A stretch of DNA of 64,000 nucleotides. Source: Flavobacterium panacis (GTDB taxonomy: Bacteria; Bacteroidota; Bacteroidia; Flavobacteriales; Flavobacteriaceae). The translations under genes and the position numbers were made by a program. The DNA lies in NCBI RefSeq assembly GCF_024649945.1, contig NZ_JANKMS010000004.1, positions 186,001 through 250,000 of the forward strand, in the 5' to 3' direction. Below, piece after piece: positions 10,001 through 17,368 of the stretch (positions are counted from its first letter, which is position 1; the number at the start of each line of letters is the position of its first letter). Under the pieces are notes generated by a model. The model ran no database searches, was not told the DNA's origin, and saw only the letters and a program-made list of their open reading frames with translations.

Positions 10001-10104
10001 TTGATCCAGAAGTTGAACAAGGAGGAACAGCTCCAGGTGTAGATTCAAATAACTTCTATCCAAAGACCAGAACGTATATGTTCGGTTTAAATGTGATGTT
10101 CTAA
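7093..10104 (+). CDS. SusC/RagA family TonB-dependent outer-membrane transporter
   Basis: 1003 residues. A signal peptide (to about residue 22, TWAQ) is followed by a carboxypeptidase-D-like domain (EVTGVVLDDKGIPLPAANV), a plug starting at VVVVGYGKGSRK and continuing through PFYVIDGIPG and IDVLKDAAATAIYGNRAANG, then a 22-strand type barrel ending in aromatic-terminal GLNVMF. SusC proteins import oligosaccharides or peptides across the outer membrane with TonB energy, capped by a SusD lipoprotein, encoded 19 bp downstream here. It is preceded by the shared regulator box. The neighbouring GH92/GH89 genes suggest a mannose- and GlcN(Ac)-containing glycan as cargo, which is inference. No second copy of this pair is present in region 1. 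Confidence 0.95.
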   Translation: MEKLKLLLLAFFFGFSINTWAQKTEVTGVVLDDKGIPLPAANVLEKGTTNTVTTDFDGKFKFSVSNKNATLVFSFIGFEDQTLKLDGTKSNYSIKLQSATNNLEQVVVVGYGKGSRKNLTTSVTSVKAEDLNRGAISDVGQLLQGKVSGLNISSSGDPTKTASVVLRGASTLNSSQGPFYVIDGIPGVDISVISPDDIATIDVLKDAAATAIYGNRAANGVIMVTTKKGSKGRTQVAYNGYVGWEEVSNNLDMMNADQLRAFTTKNNLNFTPENDKSANTNWQKEILRPGRAASSSHNLSMSGGGDHGNYTASITSLNKEGVLQKSDFSRIIARLSVEQYAFDDKVKFGLNVTNSSTKYQNVPQRNTVLLQAASYLPISPVKNADGSYFENFVSTGYFNPVALIQHGTDETKTDNLVGNLTAEVKLPFGFTYNLNLAHQRLTATHGEFYDSYYSQYNSANFYNNPDPPLTKTLVNFGVNGAALRNSYETRNNIIESFLTWDRTFGSHKVKIVGGYSWQENTLGDGFQATTTNFPVDNVGYNNLALSNYTSVNGYVVNFGDSKAYQKTRLIAYFARLNYNYQDKYLLQGSIRRDGGSMFGENNRWGYFPSVGGAWRLDKENFMKNQSFFSDLKLRGSWGVTGNSSGFNAYTAQFISGSLGTFYYNGQQIGAYGPNQAANPDLKWEKTATANIGLDFSILKGKVTGSVDVYDKKTTDMIFNYNVNPVLVPVGSIVANGGTMSNKGIEVSLSTTPVKTADFSWTTNLNLAHNKNEIVKLTSPFFVGGDSIRRVQPDGGGQTGSTLQIFKEGKPLGQFFTLKYAGKNANGVSQYYDKNGDLTTTPQIGVDYHYAGSAQPKLLVGWANNFQYKKFDLSIFFRGVFGNKIFNATRADLFRPSTAMTTNILVDAGNESPNDINAYRYSDRFIEDGSYVRLDNMTLGYNFGKVGRYISGIRIYQTINNVFVITKYKGIDPEVEQGGTAPGVDSNNFYPKTRTYMFGLNVMF

Positions 10105-10123
10105 AAATTAAATGCTAAAAATT

Positions 10124-11731
10124 ATGAAAAAGATATTAAAATATTTAGGGCTTCCAGTACTTATGGCTGGTTTAGTATGGTCTTGTGATGATCTTGATGT
10201 GCCTATTACAACGCAGTTGACACCTGAAGTATTTCCTCAGAATTCAACACAATACATTCAGACAGCAGGACCAGTTTATGCAGCTTTCCGCGGTGAGTTT
10301 TCATTTGCTTGGTGGTGGTCACAGACATTAACTACTGATGAAGCTATTTTGCCAGCACGTGGAGGAAACTGGTTTGATAATAGAGGTTATGCTTGTCAGC
10401 ATTACCATGATTGGACACCAGATAATGGGGTTGGACCATGGGATTGGGCAGAAAAAGTTATTGGAACCAGCAATCAGGCCATCTCAATTTTAAATAGAAC
10501 TATGCCTACTGGAGCAGAAAAATCAACAATGATTTCTGAATTAAAAACGATGCGCGCTATTTCTTATTTTATGATGATGGATTCTTATGGAGCTGTGCCA
10601 CTTGATACAGTATATGGAGATTTCAGTTCTAAACCGAGATCGAGCCGAATAGAAGTTTTCAATTTCATAGAAAAAGAATTGAAAAGTGCAGTTCCAAATT
10701 TAAATGCCGCATCTGGAATTTCTACTTATGGTAGACCAAATAAACAAACGGCTAATGCTATGCTTGCCAAATTATACTTAAATGCAGAAGTATACACAGG
10801 AACGCAGCGCAGCAATGATTGTATTGCGGCTTGTGATGCGGTAATTAATTCAGGTTTGTATGTAATTGAACCTAGAAGCACTTACCTTCAGATGTTTTAT
10901 CCGAATAATGGTCCAGCTATGAAAGAATTCATTTTTGCTGTTCCTTACGATCCTGCAGCAGTGACAGTTGGTTTTAATGGACAAATGTATCACGCACGTT
11001 ATGATGTGCCTCGTTCTGAAAGAACTAAATTCGGATTGCCTTTTACGCCAAGTGCACCAAGAAGTACACTTCCTGAATTTTACGCTTATTTCAATGATGT
11101 AAATGATATTCGCAACAAACAATGGCTTACAGGACTTCAGTTCATGAACGATGGTGTTACACCAGTAACAGTTACCACAACTAAAAAAGGATACGATCAG
11201 TTTTATACAGGAGCTGATGGTGGTGCAGCGTATACGTATCAGGTAAATTTAACACCAGATATTGTACTTCGCCAGAATCCAGCTTTATTTGACTTAGGAA
11301 ATGATGAAATTGCTTGGAACATGGGGTACAGAAACATAAAATTCTATCCTGATGCAACATCAACAAACCGTAACCAAAATAATGACGTACCTTTTTTACG
11401 TTATTCAGATGTTATCTTGATGAAAGCAGAAGCAATCTTACGTGGAGGAAGCGCAACTTTAGGACAAACTCCAATTTCATTGGTTAATATGGTTCGTTCA
11501 AACCGTACAACATCTGCGGCATGGACAGGGGTAACCTTAGAAGAACTTTATCAAGAAAGAAGTCGCGAATTTACTTGGGAAGCATGGCACAGAAATGATA
11601 TGATTCGTTTCGGTAAATATGAAGGAAAATGGGGATTCAAAACAAATGCAGACACCTATCGTCGTATTTTCCCAGTTCCAACTTATGCAAGAGTACTAAA
11701 TCCTGCTTTGGATCAAAATCCTGGCTACTAA
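10124..11731 (+). CDS. SusD/RagB family surface glycan-binding lipoprotein
   Basis: About 535 residues from ATG 10124 (an in-frame ATG at 10112 adds four residues and is less likely). A lipoprotein signal (GLVWSC, lipid attachment at Cys) leads into an N-terminal SusD-like TPR helix region and the typical C-terminal RagB/SusD part (PFLRYSDVILMKAEAILRGG, then ELYQERSREFTWEAWHRNDM and RIFPVPTYARVLNPALDQNPGY-type ending). It forms the lid of the SusC transporter encoded immediately upstream and binds ligand at the cell surface. A strong intrinsic terminator follows at 11780-11816, so the SusCD transcript probably ends here at least in part. Confidence 0.95.
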   Translation: MKKILKYLGLPVLMAGLVWSCDDLDVPITTQLTPEVFPQNSTQYIQTAGPVYAAFRGEFSFAWWWSQTLTTDEAILPARGGNWFDNRGYACQHYHDWTPDNGVGPWDWAEKVIGTSNQAISILNRTMPTGAEKSTMISELKTMRAISYFMMMDSYGAVPLDTVYGDFSSKPRSSRIEVFNFIEKELKSAVPNLNAASGISTYGRPNKQTANAMLAKLYLNAEVYTGTQRSNDCIAACDAVINSGLYVIEPRSTYLQMFYPNNGPAMKEFIFAVPYDPAAVTVGFNGQMYHARYDVPRSERTKFGLPFTPSAPRSTLPEFYAYFNDVNDIRNKQWLTGLQFMNDGVTPVTVTTTKKGYDQFYTGADGGAAYTYQVNLTPDIVLRQNPALFDLGNDEIAWNMGYRNIKFYPDATSTNRNQNNDVPFLRYSDVILMKAEAILRGGSATLGQTPISLVNMVRSNRTTSAAWTGVTLEELYQERSREFTWEAWHRNDMIRFGKYEGKWGFKTNADTYRRIFPVPTYARVLNPALDQNPGY

Positions 11732-11779
11732 GATTAAAGCTTAATTAGAGCGCAAATTGTAATTTAATATTGATTTAAT

Positions 11780-11816
11780 AAAAAGGAGAGGGGAGTCAAA
11801 ATTCTTCTCCTTTTTT
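11780..11816 (+). terminator. Intrinsic terminator after SusD
   Basis: AAAAAGGAGA (11780-11789) pairs with TCTCCTTTTT (11806-11815), and the T-run closes the right arm. It lies 48 bp after the SusD stop and separates SusCD from the GH92 gene block. Confidence 0.85.
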
Positions 11817-11880
11817 ACTAAAAAGAAAACTGGTCGATTAGTTGCTCATGATAACCAGTTCAGTTTCATTTTTGAATGAA

Positions 11881-11930
11881 CAAAGCTTAATCGAATGCCG
11901 TTTCATAAAGCAAGGAAAGATTAAGCTTTG
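11881..11930. repeat. Perfect 12-bp inverted repeat in the GH92 upstream region
   Basis: CAAAGCTTAATC (11881-11892) and GATTAAGCTTTG (11919-11930) flank a 26-bp spacer. No U-run follows, so it is not a standard terminator. It could be an operator or a leader stem for the GH92 gene starting at 12061. The rest of 11817-12060 shows only a weaker AACTGG/CCAGTT pair (near 11828-11863). Confidence 0.5.
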
Positions 11931-12060
11931 TAACATTCTATCAATTTGAGAATAAGTAATTCTCACTTAAATCCTATTGACTTATATTTTCGATTTAGCA
12001 ATAAATCAATACAAACGCAATCCTGTCTAAAAACCATTCCCCCATCAACAAACAGAATAA

Positions 12061-14361
12061 ATGGAATTAAAGAAAATCTTAAAAATAGGACGTATTGGAA
12101 TAGGTTTAACGCTTATTTTTTTAGTGTCGTGCAACGCCCAGAAAGCTGTTTCTGTACAAAAGAAGCAAATCTCAGATCTGGTTTATCCGTTGTTGGACAC
12201 TGAAAATTCAAGATGGTTTTACTTCTCTTCTGCAAGTCGTCCGTTTGGAATGGTAAATCTAAATCCCGACACTGAAATTAAAGGTGATTGGGGAGGCGGA
12301 TATAAATATACCACAGATACCGTTAAAGGTTTTAGCCATGTTCACGAATGGCAGATGTCGGGTGTATCGGTTATGCCTGTAACAATTTCGGCAAAAAATA
12401 AAGCAGGAATTTTTAAAGACTTTTATTCAAAATTCAGTCATAAAACAGAAGTAATAACGCCAGGATATCATTCTTTAAAATTAGACAGGTATCAAATACA
12501 AACAGAATTAACCAGCACACCACGAGTTGGTTTTCATAAGTATACTTTTCCAGCAAAGGCACAAAAAGCAGTTCTTTTTAATCTGAATACGATTTTAGGA
12601 CCTTGTGAAAACACCAACGGGAAATTAGAAAAAACTAGCGATTACGAACTTTCAGGATCATTAGTTTTAAGTACTAATTTTAGACGTCCAAAACCGTTGA
12701 CTGTTTTCTTTAAAGTGAAAACAAAACAGCCGATTGCTTCTGTAGAAAGAGATCATGCAACAGGTAATTATTTGGTTTATTTTAATGAAAAAACACCAAC
12801 GATATTGATGAAAGTTGGTATTTCGTACACTTCAGTTGAGAATGCCAATAGTAATATACAAACCGAATTACCAGATTGGGACTTCAATAAAACAGTGGCT
12901 GATTCCAAAAAACAATGGAGCGATTTATTGGGAAGGATAAAAATTGAAGGAGGAACAGCAACCGATCAAAGAAGATTTTACACCGATCTATGGCATGCCC
13001 TGCAAGGGAGAAAAACGATCAGTGATGCAAATGGAGCCTATCCTGATAATACAGGGGACAAATTCAGGGTGGGACATTTGCCATTAAATGCAGACGGAAA
13101 ACCAAAATTCAACCATTACAATTCAGATGCCTTTTGGGGTGCGCAATGGACGATCAATAATCTTTGGGGATTAGTTTATCCAGAAATTATGGAGGAATTT
13201 GTGTATTCGTTAATGCAATATTACAAAGACGGAGGAATCATTCCGCGTGGACCTTCAGGAGGGAACGATACGTATGTAATGACGGGAGCTTCAACCACAC
13301 CTTTTATCGTTAGTGCCATTCAGAAAGGAATTGTAAAAGAAAATTTGGAAGATATTTATATCGCGCTCAAAAAAAATCATATGCCAGGCGGTATCATGGA
13401 AAAAGCGGGCTATGAACACAATACCAATATTGGTGGCGGATTAAAGTATTATTTAGAGAAAGGTTATGTGCCGTATCCGCTTCCAGAAGGTAATTTTGGA
13501 AGTCACGAAGACGGAGCCAGTCAGACTTTAGAAAATGCTTATCAGGATTGGACTTTAGCGCAATTAGCTAAAAAACTAAATCACGAAGAAGATTATAACT
13601 ATTTCATGAAAAGAGCCAAAAATTATCAGAATGTTTTTGATCAATCCATTGGATGGATGCGTCCGAAAAACGTAGAAGGGAAATGGCGTGAAAATTATGA
13701 TCCGTACCAATATGAAAACGGTTTTATAGAAGCAAATGGAGCGCAATCAACTTGGTTTGTGCCACATGATATTGATGGTTTGGCCGATTTAATGGGAGGA
13801 AAAGAAAAAGCAGTTACTAAATTAAATCAACAGTTTGAAACCGCTAAAAAGCAAAATTATACTTCTGGTACATCACACGATGCAGAATTACACCCAGAGT
13901 TCAGCCGAATTCCAGTCAATTTTGGAAATCAGCCTTCTATGCAAACTTCGAATATTTTCACATTATTAGGAAGACCAGATCTAACGCAATATTGGACAAG
14001 AAATGTAGTAAAAGCAACTTTCAGCGGATTATCGCCTGCAACAGGTTATAATGGCGACGAAGATCAGGGATTAATGGGGAGTTTAAACGTTTTGCTTAAA
14101 TTAGGTTTATTTCAAATGAATGGAGGAACAGACAAAGATGCTGTCTATCAAATTGGAAGCCCGATTTTTAATAAAATCTCCATTGACTTAAATCCGAAAT
14201 ATTATTCAGGAAAAACATTCGTTATCAAAGCCAATAATAATAGTCCTGAAAATGTGTATATAAAAGACATTAAATACAACAACAAAGCAGTACAAAATTT
14301 CACACTGTCGCATCAGGAAATTACCAATGGAGGCGAATTAGTTTTAGAAATGTCGAAGTAA
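12061..14361 (+). CDS. GH92 alpha-mannosidase lipoprotein (divergent type)
   Basis: 766 residues with a lipoprotein signal (LIFLVSCNAQ, lipidation at Cys), so it is likely outer-membrane anchored. GH92 features: SRPFGMVNLNPDTE, GFSHVHEWQMSG, GGNDTYVMTGAS, ANGAQSTWFVPHD around the general acid, and GDEDQGLMGS in place of the GNDDSG base motif of the other two copies. It is clearly a different subgroup from the near-identical pair at 1370 and 14483, so it probably cuts another linkage. The start follows a region with a terminator and a 12-bp inverted repeat; no regulator box was found, so it may depend on read-through from SusCD or its own promoter. Confidence 0.9.
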   Translation: MELKKILKIGRIGIGLTLIFLVSCNAQKAVSVQKKQISDLVYPLLDTENSRWFYFSSASRPFGMVNLNPDTEIKGDWGGGYKYTTDTVKGFSHVHEWQMSGVSVMPVTISAKNKAGIFKDFYSKFSHKTEVITPGYHSLKLDRYQIQTELTSTPRVGFHKYTFPAKAQKAVLFNLNTILGPCENTNGKLEKTSDYELSGSLVLSTNFRRPKPLTVFFKVKTKQPIASVERDHATGNYLVYFNEKTPTILMKVGISYTSVENANSNIQTELPDWDFNKTVADSKKQWSDLLGRIKIEGGTATDQRRFYTDLWHALQGRKTISDANGAYPDNTGDKFRVGHLPLNADGKPKFNHYNSDAFWGAQWTINNLWGLVYPEIMEEFVYSLMQYYKDGGIIPRGPSGGNDTYVMTGASTTPFIVSAIQKGIVKENLEDIYIALKKNHMPGGIMEKAGYEHNTNIGGGLKYYLEKGYVPYPLPEGNFGSHEDGASQTLENAYQDWTLAQLAKKLNHEEDYNYFMKRAKNYQNVFDQSIGWMRPKNVEGKWRENYDPYQYENGFIEANGAQSTWFVPHDIDGLADLMGGKEKAVTKLNQQFETAKKQNYTSGTSHDAELHPEFSRIPVNFGNQPSMQTSNIFTLLGRPDLTQYWTRNVVKATFSGLSPATGYNGDEDQGLMGSLNVLLKLGLFQMNGGTDKDAVYQIGSPIFNKISIDLNPKYYSGKTFVIKANNNSPENVYIKDIKYNNKAVQNFTLSHQEITNGGELVLEMSK

Positions 14362-14369
14362 AATTTTAT

Positions 14370-14444
14370 GCCACAGATTAAAAGGATTTAAATGATTTTT
14401 TACTCAGATTGAAACTAATCCTTTTAATCTGTGAAATCTGTGGC
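14370..14444. repeat. Intergenic inverted repeat (GCCACAGATTAAAAGG family)
   Basis: CACAGATTAAAAGGATT (14372-14388) is the perfect complement of AATCCTTTTAATCTGTG (14417-14433), with an added AAATCTGTGGC copy after it. The same family forms the outer arms of the composite repeat at 26245-26664. Probably a transcribed hairpin between two GH92 genes. Confidence 0.8.
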
Positions 14445-14482
14445 AAAAAAAAGTTTTTAGTTCTTAAAGAAATACATAAGTA

Positions 14483-16750
14483 ATGAAAATATACAGTAAA
14501 AAAATACTTTTAGGAATATCATTTTTGTTTACAATATTCATCAACGCTCAAACCGTTCATCAATATGTAGATCCAATGATTGGTTCCGAAGGCGTAGGCA
14601 GGGTTTTTATTGGTCCGTCATGTCCTTACGGAATGGTAAAACCAAGTCCAGATTGTACTGTGAGTCCAAATAGCGGTTGGCTTCCAATGCCGAAAGAAGT
14701 AACAGGATTCAGTCAGGTTCACGTGAGCGGAACAGGAGGAGGTCCGAAATACGGAAATATATCTATTATGCCTTTTTCGGGAGCTTTGGACAAAATGGAC
14801 CAGACTTCTTTCAGAGCAGAAGAAAACGTAAAATTGGGTTATTATGAAACGGTTTTCAAGGAAAATAAGATTAAAACCGAAATTACGACAGGCGAGAAAG
14901 TTTCATTTTATAGAATAACCTATCCAAAAAATAAATCAAAAGAATTAAAAATTGATCCAGGATTTTTCCTTGGCGAAGAAAAGATTCCAGATGCCAGAGA
15001 AGCGCAGCAATTTGTAGGTTCTCAGATTGAGATCGTTTCAGATACCGAAGTTAGAGGTTATAGCAGAATTCGCGGTGGCTGGAATAATGGTCGTGCTTAC
15101 ACCGTTTATTTCTGGGCGGTTTTCGATCAGCCGATAGCCAAATTCGTCACTTTTAAAGACGGAAAATTTTATACTGAAAAAGCACAGTTTGATTCAGGAA
15201 AGAAAACAGGAGCATTACTTTCTTTTGGAAACTCAGGAAAAGAAGAACTGAACGTCAAAATTGGAATCTCATTCTTAAGCGAACTAAAAGCCAAAAACAA
15301 TATAGAAATAGAAATCCCGCATTGGAATTTCAATGAAGTTTTGAAGACTTTAGAAAACAAATGGGAAAATCTGTTGAACAGAATCCAGCTTTCTAAAGAC
15401 ACCTCGGACGAATACAGAAAAATGTTCTACACAGGATTATATCATACAATGATTATGCCCGTGAACCGAACAGGAGAAAATCCTTTATGGACTAATGACG
15501 AGCCGTATTATGATGATTTTTATACGATTTGGGATACCTTCAGAACTTCAAGTCCGTTAATCACATTGATTGACAGCAAACGAAAAGTAGAAATAATCAA
15601 TGCAATGCTGAATATCTACAAACGTGAAGGATATATGCCAGAAGGCAGAAGCGGTAATGACAACGGAAGAACGCAGGGAGGATCCAACGCTGAGGTGGTG
15701 ATTGCCGATGCTTTTGTGAAAAAACTAAAAGGAATTGATTATGAACTGGCGCTTCAAGCGATGCTTAAAGATGCAGAAGTTCCTCCAGGAGGAAACGAAG
15801 AAAAAGAGGGAAGAGGAGGACTTATCGATTACTTAAAACTAGGCTACGTTCCCTACGGCACCGACCGTGCAGGAAACCGAACTATCGATTATGCTTACAA
15901 CGATTATAATATTGCAACGGTAGCCAAAGGTTTAGGAAAAACAGAACTTTACGAAAGATACATCAAACAAGCCGACAACTGGCAGAATTTATGGCGTCCA
16001 GATTATGAAAACAACGGAGCCAAAGGATTCATCATGCCGAAAGACAAAGACGGAAACTGGCTTGATGATGTAGTTTTCGGAGAATCTAAAATCCAAAAAC
16101 CAACTTTTAAATACACGCCGGTTATTATCGAATCGCCTTGGTATGTATGCCACTGGTGCGTGTTTTTCTACGAAGGAACTTCTTGGGAATATTCATTTAG
16201 TTTGCCACATGATGTTCCGGAACTGATTAAAAAATCAGGTGGGGAAAAAGCTTTCGAAAAACGATTGAATATCTTCTTTGACAACGATTTATTTAATGTT
16301 GCCAACGAACCTTCATTTTTAACGCCTTGTTTGTACCATTGGATTGGAAAACCGTATTTAAGCAGTGACAGAATCAGAACGATTATCAAGAATAATTTCA
16401 ATACTTCAAGAGAAGGTTTGCCAGGAAATGACGATTCAGGAGCGATGTCTTCGTGGCTGGCGTTCCACATGATGGGATTGTATCCGAATGCCGGACAACC
16501 TTATTATCTGATCAATACGCCTTTGGTTACAGAAAGTACCATGAAGTTGGAAAACGGTAAGAGTTTCAAAATCACAGCAAAGAAAATGAGTGAGAAGAAC
16601 AGATATATAAAATCGGCTTCATTAAATGGAAAATCTTACAACAAAGCTTGGATTTCTCACGATGATATTATGAACGGCGGAGAAATGGTTTTAGAAATGG
16701 ATTCAAAACCTTCAGCTTGGGGAACAACGATTTTACCTCCAAAAAAATAA
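14483..16750 (+). CDS. GH92 alpha-mannosidase, secreted (copy B)
   Basis: 755 residues. The mature part is about 95 percent identical to the product of 1370-3640, including GRVFIGPSCPYGMVKPSPD, the YEGTSWEYSFSLPHD acid region and GNDDSGAMSSW. The first 22 residues (signal peptide, ending INAQ) are unrelated to those of copy A. Differences cluster near EYSFSLPHD and in the segment NIFFDNDLFNV, close to the acid residue, so a small shift in specificity or stability is possible. It is followed 9 bp later by the duplicate of the small secreted protein, reproducing the copy A gene order. Role: exo-alpha-mannosidase, linkage unknown. Confidence 0.93.
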   Translation: MKIYSKKILLGISFLFTIFINAQTVHQYVDPMIGSEGVGRVFIGPSCPYGMVKPSPDCTVSPNSGWLPMPKEVTGFSQVHVSGTGGGPKYGNISIMPFSGALDKMDQTSFRAEENVKLGYYETVFKENKIKTEITTGEKVSFYRITYPKNKSKELKIDPGFFLGEEKIPDAREAQQFVGSQIEIVSDTEVRGYSRIRGGWNNGRAYTVYFWAVFDQPIAKFVTFKDGKFYTEKAQFDSGKKTGALLSFGNSGKEELNVKIGISFLSELKAKNNIEIEIPHWNFNEVLKTLENKWENLLNRIQLSKDTSDEYRKMFYTGLYHTMIMPVNRTGENPLWTNDEPYYDDFYTIWDTFRTSSPLITLIDSKRKVEIINAMLNIYKREGYMPEGRSGNDNGRTQGGSNAEVVIADAFVKKLKGIDYELALQAMLKDAEVPPGGNEEKEGRGGLIDYLKLGYVPYGTDRAGNRTIDYAYNDYNIATVAKGLGKTELYERYIKQADNWQNLWRPDYENNGAKGFIMPKDKDGNWLDDVVFGESKIQKPTFKYTPVIIESPWYVCHWCVFFYEGTSWEYSFSLPHDVPELIKKSGGEKAFEKRLNIFFDNDLFNVANEPSFLTPCLYHWIGKPYLSSDRIRTIIKNNFNTSREGLPGNDDSGAMSSWLAFHMMGLYPNAGQPYYLINTPLVTESTMKLENGKSFKITAKKMSEKNRYIKSASLNGKSYNKAWISHDDIMNGGEMVLEMDSKPSAWGTTILPPKK

Positions 16751-16759
16751 AAAAATAAA

Positions 16760-17335
16760 ATGATAAACATGAAAAATATAATCACAGCATTCCTGTTTTT
16801 TGCATTTTATCAAATGGGAATATCTCAGAATTACATTCCGACATTAAAGAATAATACAGAACTGCATTATGTCTGTAAACTTCACGGACAAACCAGAACT
16901 TTACAGCTGACAGCTGAAACTTCAAACAATGCATTAGCTTTTAAACTAGAAACTAGAGGAGTAAGTAGTAAAATCGTTATGCTTTCAGAAGCTGTCAAAA
17001 ATGGAGATGATTTAAGTTTTAATCAGGGAGAATCTGCACCTGTTATAAACTTAAAACCAACAGAAACATTCTTTATGATTTCGCAGTCGGCTTATCAGGA
17101 TTTGATAAAAAAGGGTTCGTTCGTTTACAATAACACAACTTATGTTTTGGATAAAAGTGAAGACAAAAACGGAGTTTCTATTGAGGGGAAAACTGTCGAT
17201 GCATTGCATGTAAAGGCTCAGATTGATGAAACCGAAATGTGGATTGTAAAAAATCCAGAGTTTCCGTTGGTCTGTAAAATCATTAAAAATCCGTTGGGAA
17301 TTAATCCGACATTGGTAAAAGTAGTCGACAAATAA
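16760..17335 (+). CDS. Small secreted protein of unknown function (copy B)
   Basis: 191 residues; in-frame ATG at 16769 is an alternative start. Signal peptide with FLFFAFYQMG then SQN. About 80 percent identical to the product of 3642-4220, noticeably lower than the roughly 95 percent of the adjacent GH92 pair, so the two halves of the duplicated module have diverged at different rates. No recognisable domain. Conserved linkage to the GH92 gene in both copies argues for a joint role, such as a periplasmic partner or binding protein, but nothing in the sequence proves it. Confidence 0.8.
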   Translation: MINMKNIITAFLFFAFYQMGISQNYIPTLKNNTELHYVCKLHGQTRTLQLTAETSNNALAFKLETRGVSSKIVMLSEAVKNGDDLSFNQGESAPVINLKPTETFFMISQSAYQDLIKKGSFVYNNTTYVLDKSEDKNGVSIEGKTVDALHVKAQIDETEMWIVKNPEFPLVCKIIKNPLGINPTLVKVVDK

Positions 17336-17368
17336 GAGTTATATTTTTTCATTAATAAAGACAATAGC

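Noticed and set aside
11946..12203. 85-codon frame upstream of the lipoprotein GH92
   Set aside because: It overlaps the GH92 start in another frame and its translation is low-complexity with no known domain.
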